Positions 32,433-41,588 are shown, numbered from the stretch's first letter. The stretch is 64,000 nucleotides of DNA from Hyphomicrobiales bacterium (GCA_900467685.1 UBQX01000021.1:186001-250000); one strand, 5' to 3'. Numbers and translations: made by a program. The notes: generated by a model not told the origin, from the letters alone.

Positions 32433-33143
32433 CTATTCCGTGTTCAGGCGATAACCGATGCCGCGCACCGTCTGCAGCCAGACCGGGTTCGACGGGTCGT
32501 CCTCGATCTTGCGGCGCAGGCGATTGATCTGGACGTCGATGGTGCGCTCCCCGGTCTCCGCGTCGTTGCCCACCAGTTCGTGACGGGGAACCGTATCTCC
32601 CGGTCGAAGGGCAAAAATGCGCATGATCTCCTGCTCGCGGTCCGTCAGATGCACCAGATCGCCGCCCCGGCGAAGCTCCGCCTTCGTGATGGAGAAGGTG
32701 AAGGGTCCGAACATCATCTGCTCGATCGCCGGCGGCCGCTCGGCCGCGCTGCGGCGCAGGATGTTGTTGATGCGCAGCACGAGTTCACGCGGATCGAAGG
32801 GCTTGCCGAGATAGTCGTCGGCACCAGCCTCAAGACCCTCTATCCGGGATTCCGGTTCACTCAGCGCGGTCAGCACGATGATTGGAAACTTGCGGTCCTT
32901 GCGCAGCGACTTCGTGAGCGCGATGCCGTTCTCGCCGGGCATCATGACATCGGCAATCAGGAGGTCGAAGTCGAGCCCCTCGAGCTTGCGGCGCGCTTCC
33001 TGGCTATCGGCGGCGGCTGTGACGCGGAAACCCTTCTCCTGCAGAAAGCGCTGCAGGAGATCGCGGATACGCTTGTCGTCATCGACGATCAGCAGATGAG
33101 GGGCGTCGTCCGCAATAGGCTCTGGCCTGGGGCTCGTGATCAT
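32433..33143 (-). CDS. petR: OmpR-family response regulator, PetR-like
   Basis: A 236-residue DNA-binding regulator: receiver domain with phospho-acceptor Asp65 in LLIADVMMPG and a conserved Lys in GADDYLGKPF, then a winged-helix domain ending in ...VWLQTVRGIGYRLNTE. The order MarR-type gene, this gene, then the kinase, with the four-base overlap, matches petP-petR of Rhodobacter capsulatus, where petR is needed for growth and lies beside the bc1 genes. Here petABC is about 28 kb away. The name rests on context and similarity of order and is not proven. Confidence 0.82.
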   Translation of the reverse strand: MITSPRPEPIADDAPHLLIVDDDKRIRDLLQRFLQEKGFRVTAAADSQEARRKLEGLDFDLLIADVMMPGENGIALTKSLRKDRKFPIIVLTALSEPESRIEGLEAGADDYLGKPFDPRELVLRINNILRRSAAERPPAIEQMMFGPFTFSITKAELRRGGDLVHLTDREQEIMRIFALRPGDTVPRHELVGNDAETGERTIDVQINRLRRKIEDDPSNPVWLQTVRGIGYRLNTE

Positions 33144-33646
33144 TCCTTGGCTCCATCGCTTTCTTCGGACATGCGGGTGAGAAAGCGCACGACCTCCGCG
33201 CGTTCCTGCGGGGTTGCGGTTGCCAGTGCCCGGGCTATGCGTCCATGCTGCGGAGCGGCCAGTTCCAAGGCCAGTTCGCGACCGGCGCGCGTTGGGTAAA
33301 GGCAGCGCTGGCGGCGATCTTCCGGGCCGGCTATCTGGCAGATATAGCCCTTGTCGATCAACTGCTTGAGCACGCGGGCCAGCGACTGTTTGGTGATCTT
33401 CAGCGTATCCAGGAGTGCGGCGACCGTCATGCCGGGCTCGCGGTTGACGAAATGGAGGACACGATGGTGGGCGCGGCCCATGTCGCCCTTTTCGAGGATC
33501 GCGTCCGGATCGGACGTGAAGGCACGATAGGCGAAGAAGAACAGTTCGATGATTTCGAAATCAACGCCGTCTGCTGCCGTCATCGGCTCCATGATCGGTT
33601 CCGGCCGGCTCGCCTTGCCGCTCCGCGTGCGTTGAACCTGGGGCAT
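33140..33646 (-). CDS. petP: MarR-family regulator, PetP-like
   Basis: A 168-residue winged-helix protein with the DNA-binding wing AGPEDRRQRCLYPTRAGREL and the helix MTVAALLDTLKITKQSLARV. The ATG at 33646 follows GAGG; in-frame starts further upstream (33664, 33721) are less supported. Its stop overlaps the start of the response regulator by four bases. In R. capsulatus petP occupies the same place upstream of petR, which supports the name; the effector is unknown. Confidence 0.8.
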   Translation of the reverse strand: MPQVQRTRSGKASRPEPIMEPMTAADGVDFEIIELFFFAYRAFTSDPDAILEKGDMGRAHHRVLHFVNREPGMTVAALLDTLKITKQSLARVLKQLIDKGYICQIAGPEDRRQRCLYPTRAGRELALELAAPQHGRIARALATATPQERAEVVRFLTRMSEESDGAKE

Positions 33647-33814
33647 GCGCAGTCCTCGTGTCATCCTGTATGCGGACCGCCGCCTGCGGCCCCTGTTTCG
33701 CGATAGACCGTAAATGTCCATCCGAGCAACAGCAAGACATGAGTTCTGTTTGCCCCCGGCAGCATCAACCCTCGAAGGTCCATTGCTTTGCGGCAGAAGC
33801 GCGAGGTGGATTGC

Positions 33815-34090
33815 TCAATGACGGTGCCGCAGCATGCCCGTGGTCAGCGCTCCGACGATCGGCGTCAGGATCGCACCGCCGAAGCCGCCCGTGTAGATAT
33901 CCACGAGGGCACCGGAAATCGCGCCGTCACCGGCGGTCAGATGAAAGACGATCCCGCCCAGGAGACCACCGACCGCGCCGACGGCGGTTCTGGGCCATGT
34001 GCTGAGCGCTGGCTGCTTCATCGCCGCGCACACTGCGTTGCCCGCGATGACGCCTGCGATGACCTGTATTGCAATGCTGGCATAGTCCAT
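33815..34090 (-). CDS. Small glycine-rich membrane protein of unknown function
   Basis: A 91-residue protein with two or three hydrophobic segments (VIAGVIAGNAVCAAM, AVGAVGGLLGGIVFHL and GFGGAILTPIVGALTTGML) joined by glycine turns, similar in shape to small membrane proteins of the GlsB/YeaQ type but with no diagnostic motif. GGGAGG seven bases upstream fixes the ATG at 34090. A perfect FNR/FixK-type box lies 81 bases upstream, suggesting oxygen-linked control. Confidence 0.75.
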   Translation of the reverse strand: MDYASIAIQVIAGVIAGNAVCAAMKQPALSTWPRTAVGAVGGLLGGIVFHLTAGDGAISGALVDIYTGGFGGAILTPIVGALTTGMLRHRH

Positions 34091-34170
34091 GAAATGCCTC
34101 CCGTCAGTTCATGATCATGGCTGAAGCTTCATGCGAATTCCCGATGATGTCAACGACTTAATGACGCAGA

Positions 34171-34184
34171 TTGATCCAGATCAA
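34171..34184. promoter_or_regulatory. Perfect FNR/FixK-type box upstream of a small membrane protein
   Basis: TTGATCCAGATCAA matches the palindromic FNR/FixK consensus exactly. Its centre lies about 87 bases before the ATG of the minus-strand gene at 34090, leaving room for a leader with the site near -41 of a start point. On the plus strand it is 136 bases before the small ORF at 34320. Confidence 0.65.
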
Positions 34185-34319
34185 GGTCAGGCCAGGGGAA
34201 ATATGCGCGGCGTTTGACAAAAGGCAAAACCTGGCTGTTTCGCAAGGAACACTTCTTTCTCGACTGGCGTTGTAAAACCGAATCCGATAGCAGCAGCCAA
34301 TGAACGGGGGGCACGTTTC

Positions 34320-34484
34320 ATGTCTTCGAGCCAGATTTCCAGCGATGAGTCGCCGCGTACAATGCGGCCGGTTGCCATTCTATTCTTCACGGCGGCGCTC
34401 AGCGTCGCAGCACTTCTTGCCGCCACGGCATCCTTCGCCGTTTCGCCGCTCGCCCCGCCGGACGCCGAAATATCCGGACGGTGA
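34320..34484 (+). CDS. Possible 54-residue membrane or secreted peptide
   Basis: A short frame beginning ATG after GGGGGG, encoding MSSSQISSDESPRTMRPVAI, then a hydrophobic helix (ILFFTAALSVAALLAATASFAV) and SPLAPPDAEISGR. A good ribosome site and a coherent N-soluble, helix, Pro-rich tail layout support it, and it sits in a long spacer. No homologue is recognised; conservation is untested, so the call is tentative. Confidence 0.4.
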   Translation: MSSSQISSDESPRTMRPVAILFFTAALSVAALLAATASFAVSPLAPPDAEISGR

Positions 34485-34558
34485 ATTTGCGGCCCCTGCG
34501 GTTTCCAACCTTGCCGAGTTGCTCTATCTCCTAAGCGCAAAGACAACGGAGGTGCGAC

Positions 34559-35206
34559 ATGGCGAAGCTTCAGGCGGGGATCATCCCGGTAACGGCGTTC
34601 CAGCAGAACTGCACGGTTCTCTTCGACAGCGAGACGAAGGAAGGCGTGGTCGTCGATCCGGGCGGCGACGTGGAGACGATCCTTGAGGTGTTGAAATCGA
34701 ACGGGATCGACGTCAAGGCGATCTGGCTGACGCATGGCCATCTTGATCATGCCGGCGGCGCGATGGAACTCAAGGAAGCGCTCGGCGTCGACATCATCGG
34801 GCCGCACAAGAACGACGAGACTTTTCTGAAAGGTCTTGAGGCACAGGCCAAGATGTATGGCCTCGACACGCCGATGCGCAATTGCACGCCCGACCGTTAC
34901 CTCGAAGACGGCGACACGGTCGGTTTCGGCAGCCACGTGTTCGAGGTCTATCACACGCCGGGCCACGCGCCGGGTCACGTCATCTTTTTCCACCGCGAGG
35001 AGGGGATCGCCCATCTGGGCGATGTTCTCTTCAACGGCTCGATCGGACGCACGGATCTGCCGGGCGGCGATCACGCCACGCTTCTGAACTCAATCAAGAC
35101 CAAGGTGTTTCCGCTCGGCGATCATGTCGGCTTCATTTGCGGACATGGGCCGGGTAGCCGCATCGGCGATGAACGGCGGACCAATCCGTTTCTGGTTGGG
35201 CTCTGA
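34559..35206 (+). CDS. MBL-fold metallo-hydrolase of the glyoxalase II-like (YcbL) family
   Basis: A 215-residue cytoplasmic protein with the metallo-beta-lactamase core: THGHLDHAG (first metal site), a conserved His in HTPGHAPGHVIFF, GDVLFNGSIGRTDL and the final FICGHGPGSRIGDE. Length and motifs match small glyoxalase II-like hydrolases (YcbL group) that cleave thioesters or lactones. The ATG at 34559 is preceded by AACGGAGGTG. The substrate is not indicated by neighbours. Confidence 0.9.
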   Translation: MAKLQAGIIPVTAFQQNCTVLFDSETKEGVVVDPGGDVETILEVLKSNGIDVKAIWLTHGHLDHAGGAMELKEALGVDIIGPHKNDETFLKGLEAQAKMYGLDTPMRNCTPDRYLEDGDTVGFGSHVFEVYHTPGHAPGHVIFFHREEGIAHLGDVLFNGSIGRTDLPGGDHATLLNSIKTKVFPLGDHVGFICGHGPGSRIGDERRTNPFLVGL

Positions 35207-35220
35207 GAATTCAGGATCAT

Positions 35221-35250
35221 AAAAAATGCCGGGCAATGAAACCCGGCATT
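35221..35250 (-). terminator. Intrinsic terminator of the BA14K gene
   Basis: On the minus strand a nine-base stem (AATGCCGGG with CCCGGCATT) around an eight-base loop is followed by six T residues, 25 bases past the gene's stop. On the plus strand the hairpin follows the MBL gene but lacks a T-tract. Confidence 0.88.
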
Positions 35251-35274
35251 ATGAATTCTGAACCGAGCGATCGC

Positions 35275-35703
35275 TTAGCCAGCGCAAAAATGCTGGCGGC
35301 CGTCATACCCGGTGAAGGTGCCGCTCCGCGGGTCGAAAGACCGATAGCGGTTCGAGCAGTAGTTATACCAGCTGCGCGACCATGGCTGCAGCGCCGGGCG
35401 ATACACCGGAGCAGGCTGCTCATAGACATAGGCGGGGCGATAATAGACCCGGCGCGGCGGCGGTGGCGGCGCGTAATAGCCGTCATCATAGTAGTACCGG
35501 CGCGGCGGGGGCGGGGGGCTGGCAAGTGCTGCGCCGGCAATCACGCCGACCGCGAGACCGGCAACGCCGGCGGCAAGTGCGTCACCGCCACCATGGTGGT
35601 AGTGTCGGCGATGCCATTCCTGAGCAGAGGCGCTGCCGGCGACAGCAAAAGCTGCAACCGTTGCGGCGCACGAAATCGCTACAAATTTCGAAAGCTTGTT
35701 CAT
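35275..35703 (-). CDS. BA14K-family secreted protein
   Basis: A 142-residue protein with a signal peptide ending near GSASAQEW, a His-rich patch (WHRRHYHHGG), a glycine/alanine hydrophobic segment (GVAGLAVGVIAGAALA) and a Pro/Tyr-rich middle (PPPPPRRYYYDDG). The C-terminal motif NYCSNRYRSFDPRSGTFTGY followed by DGRQHFC is the hallmark of BA14K, the Brucella 14-kDa immunoreactive family of the cell envelope. Its molecular role is poorly known. Confidence 0.88.
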   Translation of the reverse strand: MNKLSKFVAISCAATVAAFAVAGSASAQEWHRRHYHHGGGDALAAGVAGLAVGVIAGAALASPPPPPRRYYYDDGYYAPPPPPRRVYYRPAYVYEQPAPVYRPALQPWSRSWYNYCSNRYRSFDPRSGTFTGYDGRQHFCAG

Positions 35704-35906
35704 GGCCTTTCCTTTCGTCCATGCGCGCGATCAGATCGCGACGTTATGACGAAAATTAGGTCGTCGAAGCTGAACGCAGTCTGAACAAAGGTTAAAATTC
35801 TGCCAAGGGACAAAAGTTCCCGTTAAAACAGAAAACCGCAGCCTGGGGCGCCAAGTAACGCCCGCAAGCCGCGGTCTGCAATCTGCAACCGTTCAAACAG
35901 TCAGGC

Positions 35907-36122
35907 TTAGCCGGTAACCGTGAGGTTGACCGCCTTCGGGCCCTTGCCGCGACGATCGGGCTCGGTGTCGAAGGAAACCTTCTGGTTTTCGGTCAGGCCA
36001 TTGAGGCCGGATGCCTGGACGGCGGAGATGTGGACGAAGATGTCCGCGCCGCCCTTGTCGGGCTTGATGAAGCCGAAGCCCTTGTCGGTATTGAAGAATT
36101 TTACAGTGCCAGTCTCGGCCAT
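35907..36122 (-). CDS. Cold-shock domain protein, CspA type
   Basis: A 71-residue single OB-fold protein with the RNA-binding motifs KGFGFIKP (RNP1) and IFVHIS (RNP2), which bind single-stranded RNA or DNA and melt structures. A long non-coding leader lies upstream (36123-36530), as usual for cold-shock genes whose 5' UTR controls translation. Which paralogue it is cannot be told. Confidence 0.93.
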   Translation of the reverse strand: MAETGTVKFFNTDKGFGFIKPDKGGADIFVHISAVQASGLNGLTENQKVSFDTEPDRRGKGPKAVNLTVTG

Positions 36123-36530
36123 GTGTCTCAGGTCCTTTTCTCACGCCCGTGCCGCTACGGGCTCATGCTGCGCCTCCAAGGGAGGCTATCGGCAGGCAGT
36201 CGAGGTCATGCGGAGGAAAGGTCCTGTTTTGTTACCGCGGTGCATATGGAAGTCGGACCTGCCTTGCCCAACCCCCAAATTGACCGCCCGGAACTTGTCG
36301 CGTCTCCGGAGCGCAGAAATTATAAGGTCTTCCCGTTCATCCACAGATTTCTGTGAACGAGGCGCAGAGTGATGTAGTTCTGAAAAATTGGCAAGCGAAA
36401 CTTTTGCGCGTTTTTGAAAACTTCTAGGCGCTACTTTAGAGTTTTTCAAAAGTTTAATTGCCTTGCAACTAGGCAAGATTTGCAAGTGCTTGAAAATCAA
36501 GCAGGAACGAATTGGTACAAAACGGGCGGC
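36123..36530 (-). promoter_or_regulatory. Long AT-rich leader or promoter region of the cold-shock gene
   Basis: About 400 bases without a gene. The part at 36380-36500 is much AT-richer than its surroundings, with repeated TTTTGAAAA-like runs. Near 36342-36355 an inverted repeat (CACAG and CTGTG, four-base loop) could form a hairpin in the transcript. A regulated cspA-type 5' UTR is plausible but unproven. Confidence 0.4.
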
Positions 36531-37424
36531 TCAGGCGATTGACCGTTGCCGGCGGGAGAGGATTTCCGGAACGATTTCAACGAGGAGCATGGCGAGAAAG
36601 ATGATCGCGCAGCCGACATAGCCGATCGGGGTGATTGTTTCGCCGAGAATAAGTGCGCCGAAGGTTGCTGCAAACAATGCTTCGGACGACAAGAATATCG
36701 CCGCCTGGGGTGCCGTCGTGTAGCGCTGGCCGATGACCTGCAGGCTGAAGGCGAGGCCGGAGGAGAAGACGCCGGCATAGGCGATCTCGAAGCCTGCTCT
36801 TGCGATCGCGTCCCATGAAATGGGTTCCAGCACGATGGCACACACGGTGGCGCAGATGCCGGTCACGGCGAACTGCCAGGCGGAGAGCATCAGGGGGCGT
36901 CCACTCTGGCTCGCGAAGATGCCGATGAGGAACACCTGGACCGACCAGAAGAAGGCGCAGACGATCGTCATGCCATCGCCGTAGGAGAGTCGGGTCAACG
37001 ACCCGCCGCTGAGGAGAAAGATGCCAACAAGAGCGAGAAGCGCGCCCGGCCAGACGACCCAGTGTGGCGCACGGCGCAGCACGACCACCGTCAGGATCGG
37101 CACCATGATGACGTAGAGCCCGGTCAGGAAGCCGGAATTGGTGACGGTGGTGGTCAATAGCCCGATCTGCTGGGTGACAGCGCCTGCGAAGAGGGCCAGC
37201 CCGATGGAGGTGAAGGCGGCATAGGTGCGATGCGTTACCGGTGTTGCGGCGCGCTTGGCTTCGCGCCAGGCGAAGGGGGCGACGGCGGCGGTTGCCACGA
37301 GGAACCTCAGACCAATGAACCAGAGCGGCCCTAGCGACTTCATCGCGCTCGATTGCACCACGAAGCCGCCGCCCCAGATTGCTCCGGCAAGAAGAAGGCA
37401 AAGATTGGCTTGCAGGCGGGTCAT
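36531..37424 (-). CDS. EamA/DMT-family transporter
   Basis: A 297-residue protein with ten hydrophobic segments in two EamA repeats; GAIWGGGFVVQSSAMKSLGP and GSLTRLSYGDG mark the first half and SQSGRPLMLSAWQFAVTG the second. Such proteins export or import small metabolites such as amino acids or purines. The substrate is unknown. It follows the minus-strand small membrane-protein pair by about 135 bases. Confidence 0.87.
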   Translation of the reverse strand: MTRLQANLCLLLAGAIWGGGFVVQSSAMKSLGPLWFIGLRFLVATAAVAPFAWREAKRAATPVTHRTYAAFTSIGLALFAGAVTQQIGLLTTTVTNSGFLTGLYVIMVPILTVVVLRRAPHWVVWPGALLALVGIFLLSGGSLTRLSYGDGMTIVCAFFWSVQVFLIGIFASQSGRPLMLSAWQFAVTGICATVCAIVLEPISWDAIARAGFEIAYAGVFSSGLAFSLQVIGQRYTTAPQAAIFLSSEALFAATFGALILGETITPIGYVGCAIIFLAMLLVEIVPEILSRRQRSIA

Positions 37425-37559
37425 CGGTTCGGCCTTGTTGCGGGGGAGGTGCGCAGCTTGCGCGTGCTGCGGCGGCTTCTAGCAGCCGCTTACCAATGGC
37501 TCAAGGGGAGGCATGTGAAAAGCCAGCCAACTGGACGCAACATGGAGCGCCAGTTCGTG

Positions 37560-37790
37560 TCAGATATCGGAAGCGCGGTCCAGGCCTGCTGCATCTATCA
37601 CGCGGAAGTCCGCGAGATGGCGTTGGACGGGGTGTCTCTCAGATGCCCTTGAGAACTCTGCTTTCGCCATGATGTAAAGACCGTTTCCGATCATGACGAT
37701 GCCGAAGAGCGCCACCATCGCCATCAGGGCAATGGCCAGACGGATGGCCCATGGCTGGCGTGGCTCGGGTTCCGTCTCAGAGGGCATCAA
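37560..37790 (-). CDS. Small single-pass membrane protein, overlaps the upstream gene
   Basis: A 76-residue protein with one helix (AIRLAIALMAMVALFGIVMI) after a Glu/Pro-rich soluble head. Its start, one of two adjacent ATGs, lies inside the end of the upstream gene (overlap 14 bases), with GAGGAC just before it, so translation is probably coupled. I do not recognise a family. Confidence 0.6.
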   Translation of the reverse strand: MMPSETEPEPRQPWAIRLAIALMAMVALFGIVMIGNGLYIMAKAEFSRASERHPVQRHLADFRVIDAAGLDRASDI

Positions 37791-38280
37791 TCATGTCCTC
37801 GTCCTCGCGCTTGCCTCCGCGGGGCCCGCCAAAGGTGAGCATGACGAAGCTTCCGCCGATGAGGGCGAGGGAGAGGAGAAGGGCGCCTGTCTTGATGTCG
37901 TGATCGGCAAGCGTCGCGATGGAGGCATGAGCAGCCCCAGTGTAGTCTTCGGGCGTCGCGATTGCCAGCGTCTGTGCGTCTGCGCGGTTTGCCGAAGCGA
38001 CAAGCATTGCAGCCGGAGCGGCGGGCGCGTCATTGAGCGCCACGACGATCATGGTCTTGTCGACCGCCCTCGCTGTCGCCGCAGGGCTGGCCTGCACCGG
38101 AGCGGTAAAGGTCGCTTCGACGCGATGGGCGGGGGCGGAACTGGAGCCGGTCGCCGAAGCCGAATTCATGATGCCCGCGAACATGAACACGAGTGCGGCG
38201 ACGAACACGATCGCCAGCCAGCCCATGATGTTGTCGTTGCGCTTCAGTCTTACGTATTCCAGCTCATCTTCCAGAAACAT
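37777..38280 (-). CDS. Membrane-anchored protein of unknown function
   Basis: A 167-residue protein: a short cytoplasmic head (FLEDELEYVRLKRND), one helix (IMGWLAIVFVAALVFMFAG), an alanine-, serine- and threonine-rich middle that is probably extracytoplasmic, and a second helix (GALLLSLALIGGSFVMLTFG) with an acidic tail GKREDEDMIDAL. The ATG at 38280 follows GGGGAAG and is better than a TTG at 38292. Its stop overlaps the next gene, so the two may form a complex. Function unknown. Confidence 0.6.
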   Translation of the reverse strand: MFLEDELEYVRLKRNDNIMGWLAIVFVAALVFMFAGIMNSASATGSSSAPAHRVEATFTAPVQASPAATARAVDKTMIVVALNDAPAAPAAMLVASANRADAQTLAIATPEDYTGAAHASIATLADHDIKTGALLLSLALIGGSFVMLTFGGPRGGKREDEDMIDAL

Positions 38281-38522
38281 GATCTTCCCCAATCGCTCTG
38301 CCGGCCGTTGGACTGGCCTGCAATGTCTCTATCGATCCATTTCTCGGCATGCTGTTTCCTCGGGTACAGGTAGCCGTCGATCGATGTCGTATTTTAAAAC
38401 GTCTCATCGTGGCCTGAGACGGGTCAAATTGTGACGCAGAGCCAGAAATATCGTGACCAATTCAAGGCACGCGCGAAACTTGTGTGACAGGATCGAGCTA
38501 CGGGTGCCGGCACGGGGCGCGA
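38281..38522. other. Gene-free spacer upstream of the DUF4405 gene
   Basis: No gene is seen. The region contains AT-rich stretches and lies before two palindromes listed separately. It must hold promoters for both the minus-strand membrane pair and the DUF4405 gene. Confidence 0.35.
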
Positions 38523-38541
38523 GTGTTAAGTTTTGTAACAC
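38523..38541. promoter_or_regulatory. Palindromic operator candidate
   Basis: GTGTTA and TAACAC are perfect inverted arms separated by seven bases, about 115 bases before the DUF4405 start. Their length and spacing fit a dimeric repressor or activator site. The regulator is unknown. Confidence 0.4.
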
Positions 38542-38611
38542 GGACGTGAAGCCGTGTTGCGCGGAGGAAAATTATTTTAATACGGTTTTACAATGGCTTG
38601 TATCAGGATTA

Positions 38612-38626
38612 GTCCGTTTTCCGGAC
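38612..38626. promoter_or_regulatory. Palindromic operator candidate close to the DUF4405 start
   Basis: GTCCG and CGGAC are perfect five-base arms around TTTTC, 29 bases before the ATG. The position is where a repressor would block transcription or elongation. Not matched to a known regulator. Confidence 0.4.
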
Positions 38627-38654
38627 AGAGCAAAATGCTGCAAGGAGAACAGAG

Positions 38655-39161
38655 ATGAAAGACGCCTTATTCCGCTATGCCACACCCTCCATGACATCAC
38701 TTTTCGTGATCTCGCTGATATCTGGCGTGATCATTTTCTTCCATATCGGGCCTGTCTGGTTGCATGGCGTGCATGAGTGGCTGAGCCTGCTTCTGATCGT
38801 GCCTTTTGTCCTCCACATGTGGAGAAACTGGCGACCCTTCGTTAACTATTTTAAACGCGCCGCGATGCCGATCAGTCTGGCTGTCGGCATTGCCGCCGTC
38901 GCCGCTTTTGCGATCGTACCTGCGGGTGCGGAAGGCGAAAGAAGCGGACCGCCGCAATTCGCGCTCGCCGCCACCATGGTGGCCTCGACACCGGCTGTGG
39001 TGGCACCGGTGCTGGGTGTGAGCGCGGATGTGCTGGTCGAAAAGCTGAAGGCTGCAGGCTTCGACACTGCCGATGCTTCCACGCCGATGAAGACAATGGC
39101 TGACGCGGCCGGCAAGAAGTCGGCGGATGTCTATAATGTACTGAATTCAGTCGGGAAGTGA
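38655..39161 (+). CDS. DUF4405 membrane protein with a C-terminal helical domain
   Basis: A 168-residue protein. The N-terminal half holds two or three helices (TPSMTSLFVISLISGVIIFF, WLSLLLIVPFVLHMWRNW) with histidines suited to b-type heme, the pattern of DUF4405, a cytochrome b561-like domain linked to flavin-based electron-transfer systems. The C-terminal part (VLVEKLKAAGFDTADASTPM and onward to VLNSVGK) is a small helical domain. CAAGGAGA precedes the ATG. Heme binding is inferred. Confidence 0.75.
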   Translation: MKDALFRYATPSMTSLFVISLISGVIIFFHIGPVWLHGVHEWLSLLLIVPFVLHMWRNWRPFVNYFKRAAMPISLAVGIAAVAAFAIVPAGAEGERSGPPQFALAATMVASTPAVVAPVLGVSADVLVEKLKAAGFDTADASTPMKTMADAAGKKSADVYNVLNSVGK

Positions 39162-39185
39162 GTGCTTCCGCGCGGGAAGGGGCGG

Positions 39186-40082
39186 TTACGCCCCTCGCTT
39201 GCCGAAGGACGATGCCTTGCGACCAGCCCCGAAGGAGGGCATGGAGGCGCGGGCAGGGGCTGCCTGCGGACGTACATGCTCGAAGGGCTCCGGATAGGTC
39301 CGGTTGAAGCTCGTCGGTGCAATTTCGGGGCGGGCGAGCACGTAACCCTGCATGAGCGGCACGCCGAGTTCCTGGCAGAGTTCGACCTGGGTGAGTTCTT
39401 CCAGGCCTTCGAAGATCGGCTGAATGCCGCGCTCGATGAACTGCTCGACCATGACTTTCAAGAGCGCGAAGCCTGTCGGATCCTGCATGAATTCGAGAAC
39501 CCAGCTGGTTTCGAACTTGACGAATTCGGGCTTGAGGATTGCCACGCGCTCGGCGTCGCTGTCCTGCGCGCCATATTCGTCGACGGCCGTCTTGAAACCG
39601 AGTTCGCGCAGGCTGTTGGCGAAATGGGTGATCGCCTTCAGGTCTTCGTTCTTCTTGCGGGTGATTTCGCAGACGATCTGCTCCGGCTTCATGCCTGCCT
39701 CGCGGGTGGCGAGCGCAATGCGATCCACTTCGTGGCGGATTGCCTGCAACGTCAGGAACATGCCGGGATGGAAGTTGACGAAGAGCTTGACCGAGCGGCG
39801 GTTCAGCAGACCGGTATTGAGGATATGCAGCGTGCGCAGAAGGCTGTCGACTTCCGGCAGGTCGGCCGGGTTGACCTGCGGGAAGAATTGCGACGGTGCA
39901 ACGGGCTCGTTGCCACGCTTGGCGCGCACGAGGCCTTCGAAGGCGGCCAGCAGCAGGTCACCATTGGCATCCTCGCCGAAGATCGGCTGAAGCGCTGTCT
40001 GGAGCACGAATGCGCCATAGGTGGCGACATAGGTGCCGTCTTCCAGACGCTGCAAACGTGAGAAAATACTGGTCGAAGTCAT
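39186..40082 (-). CDS. Degenerate EAL-domain protein, probably catalytically dead
   Basis: A 298-residue soluble protein that is one EAL domain plus a short basic tail. EAL is replaced by EGL (AAFEGLVR), the DDFGTGYSS motif reads VDEYGAQDSD, and the VKID strand reads VKFETSWV. Missing metal and catalytic residues make phosphodiesterase activity unlikely; such domains often bind c-di-GMP or proteins. The start at 40082 lacks a strong ribosome site. Convergent with the DUF4405 gene 25 bases away. Confidence 0.8.
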   Translation of the reverse strand: MTSTSIFSRLQRLEDGTYVATYGAFVLQTALQPIFGEDANGDLLLAAFEGLVRAKRGNEPVAPSQFFPQVNPADLPEVDSLLRTLHILNTGLLNRRSVKLFVNFHPGMFLTLQAIRHEVDRIALATREAGMKPEQIVCEITRKKNEDLKAITHFANSLRELGFKTAVDEYGAQDSDAERVAILKPEFVKFETSWVLEFMQDPTGFALLKVMVEQFIERGIQPIFEGLEELTQVELCQELGVPLMQGYVLARPEIAPTSFNRTYPEPFEHVRPQAAPARASMPSFGAGRKASSFGKRGA

Positions 40083-40240
40083 CGGGTGAATCCGGTCACA
40101 GATTGGTACAATCAACCCTCGGGATAACACGAATTCCTTACTTGCAGATTAAACGCGCCTGATCCGGCCCGAGACGATCTCCAAAATTGAAGCATGCATT
40201 GCCCGAATTGACTTGAAATGCGGGGTTTGTTTCGACATAA

Positions 40241-41530
<1,290 letters not shown>

Positions 41531-41558
41531 GCAGATACAGCCTTTCAGGATGTTTCAG

Positions 41559-41588
41559 ACCGCCGGGCGCAAGTCCGGCGGTTTTTTT
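41559..41588 (+). terminator. Intrinsic terminator of aatA
   Basis: A seven-base stem (CCGCCGG with CCGGCGG) around an eight-base loop is followed by seven T residues, about 30 bases after the stop. Confidence 0.92.

Noticed and set aside
34187-35074. Open frame of 295 codons on the minus strand over the MBL-fold gene
   Set aside because: No motifs and no ribosome site; the plus strand encodes a complete MBL protein and a plausible small peptide.
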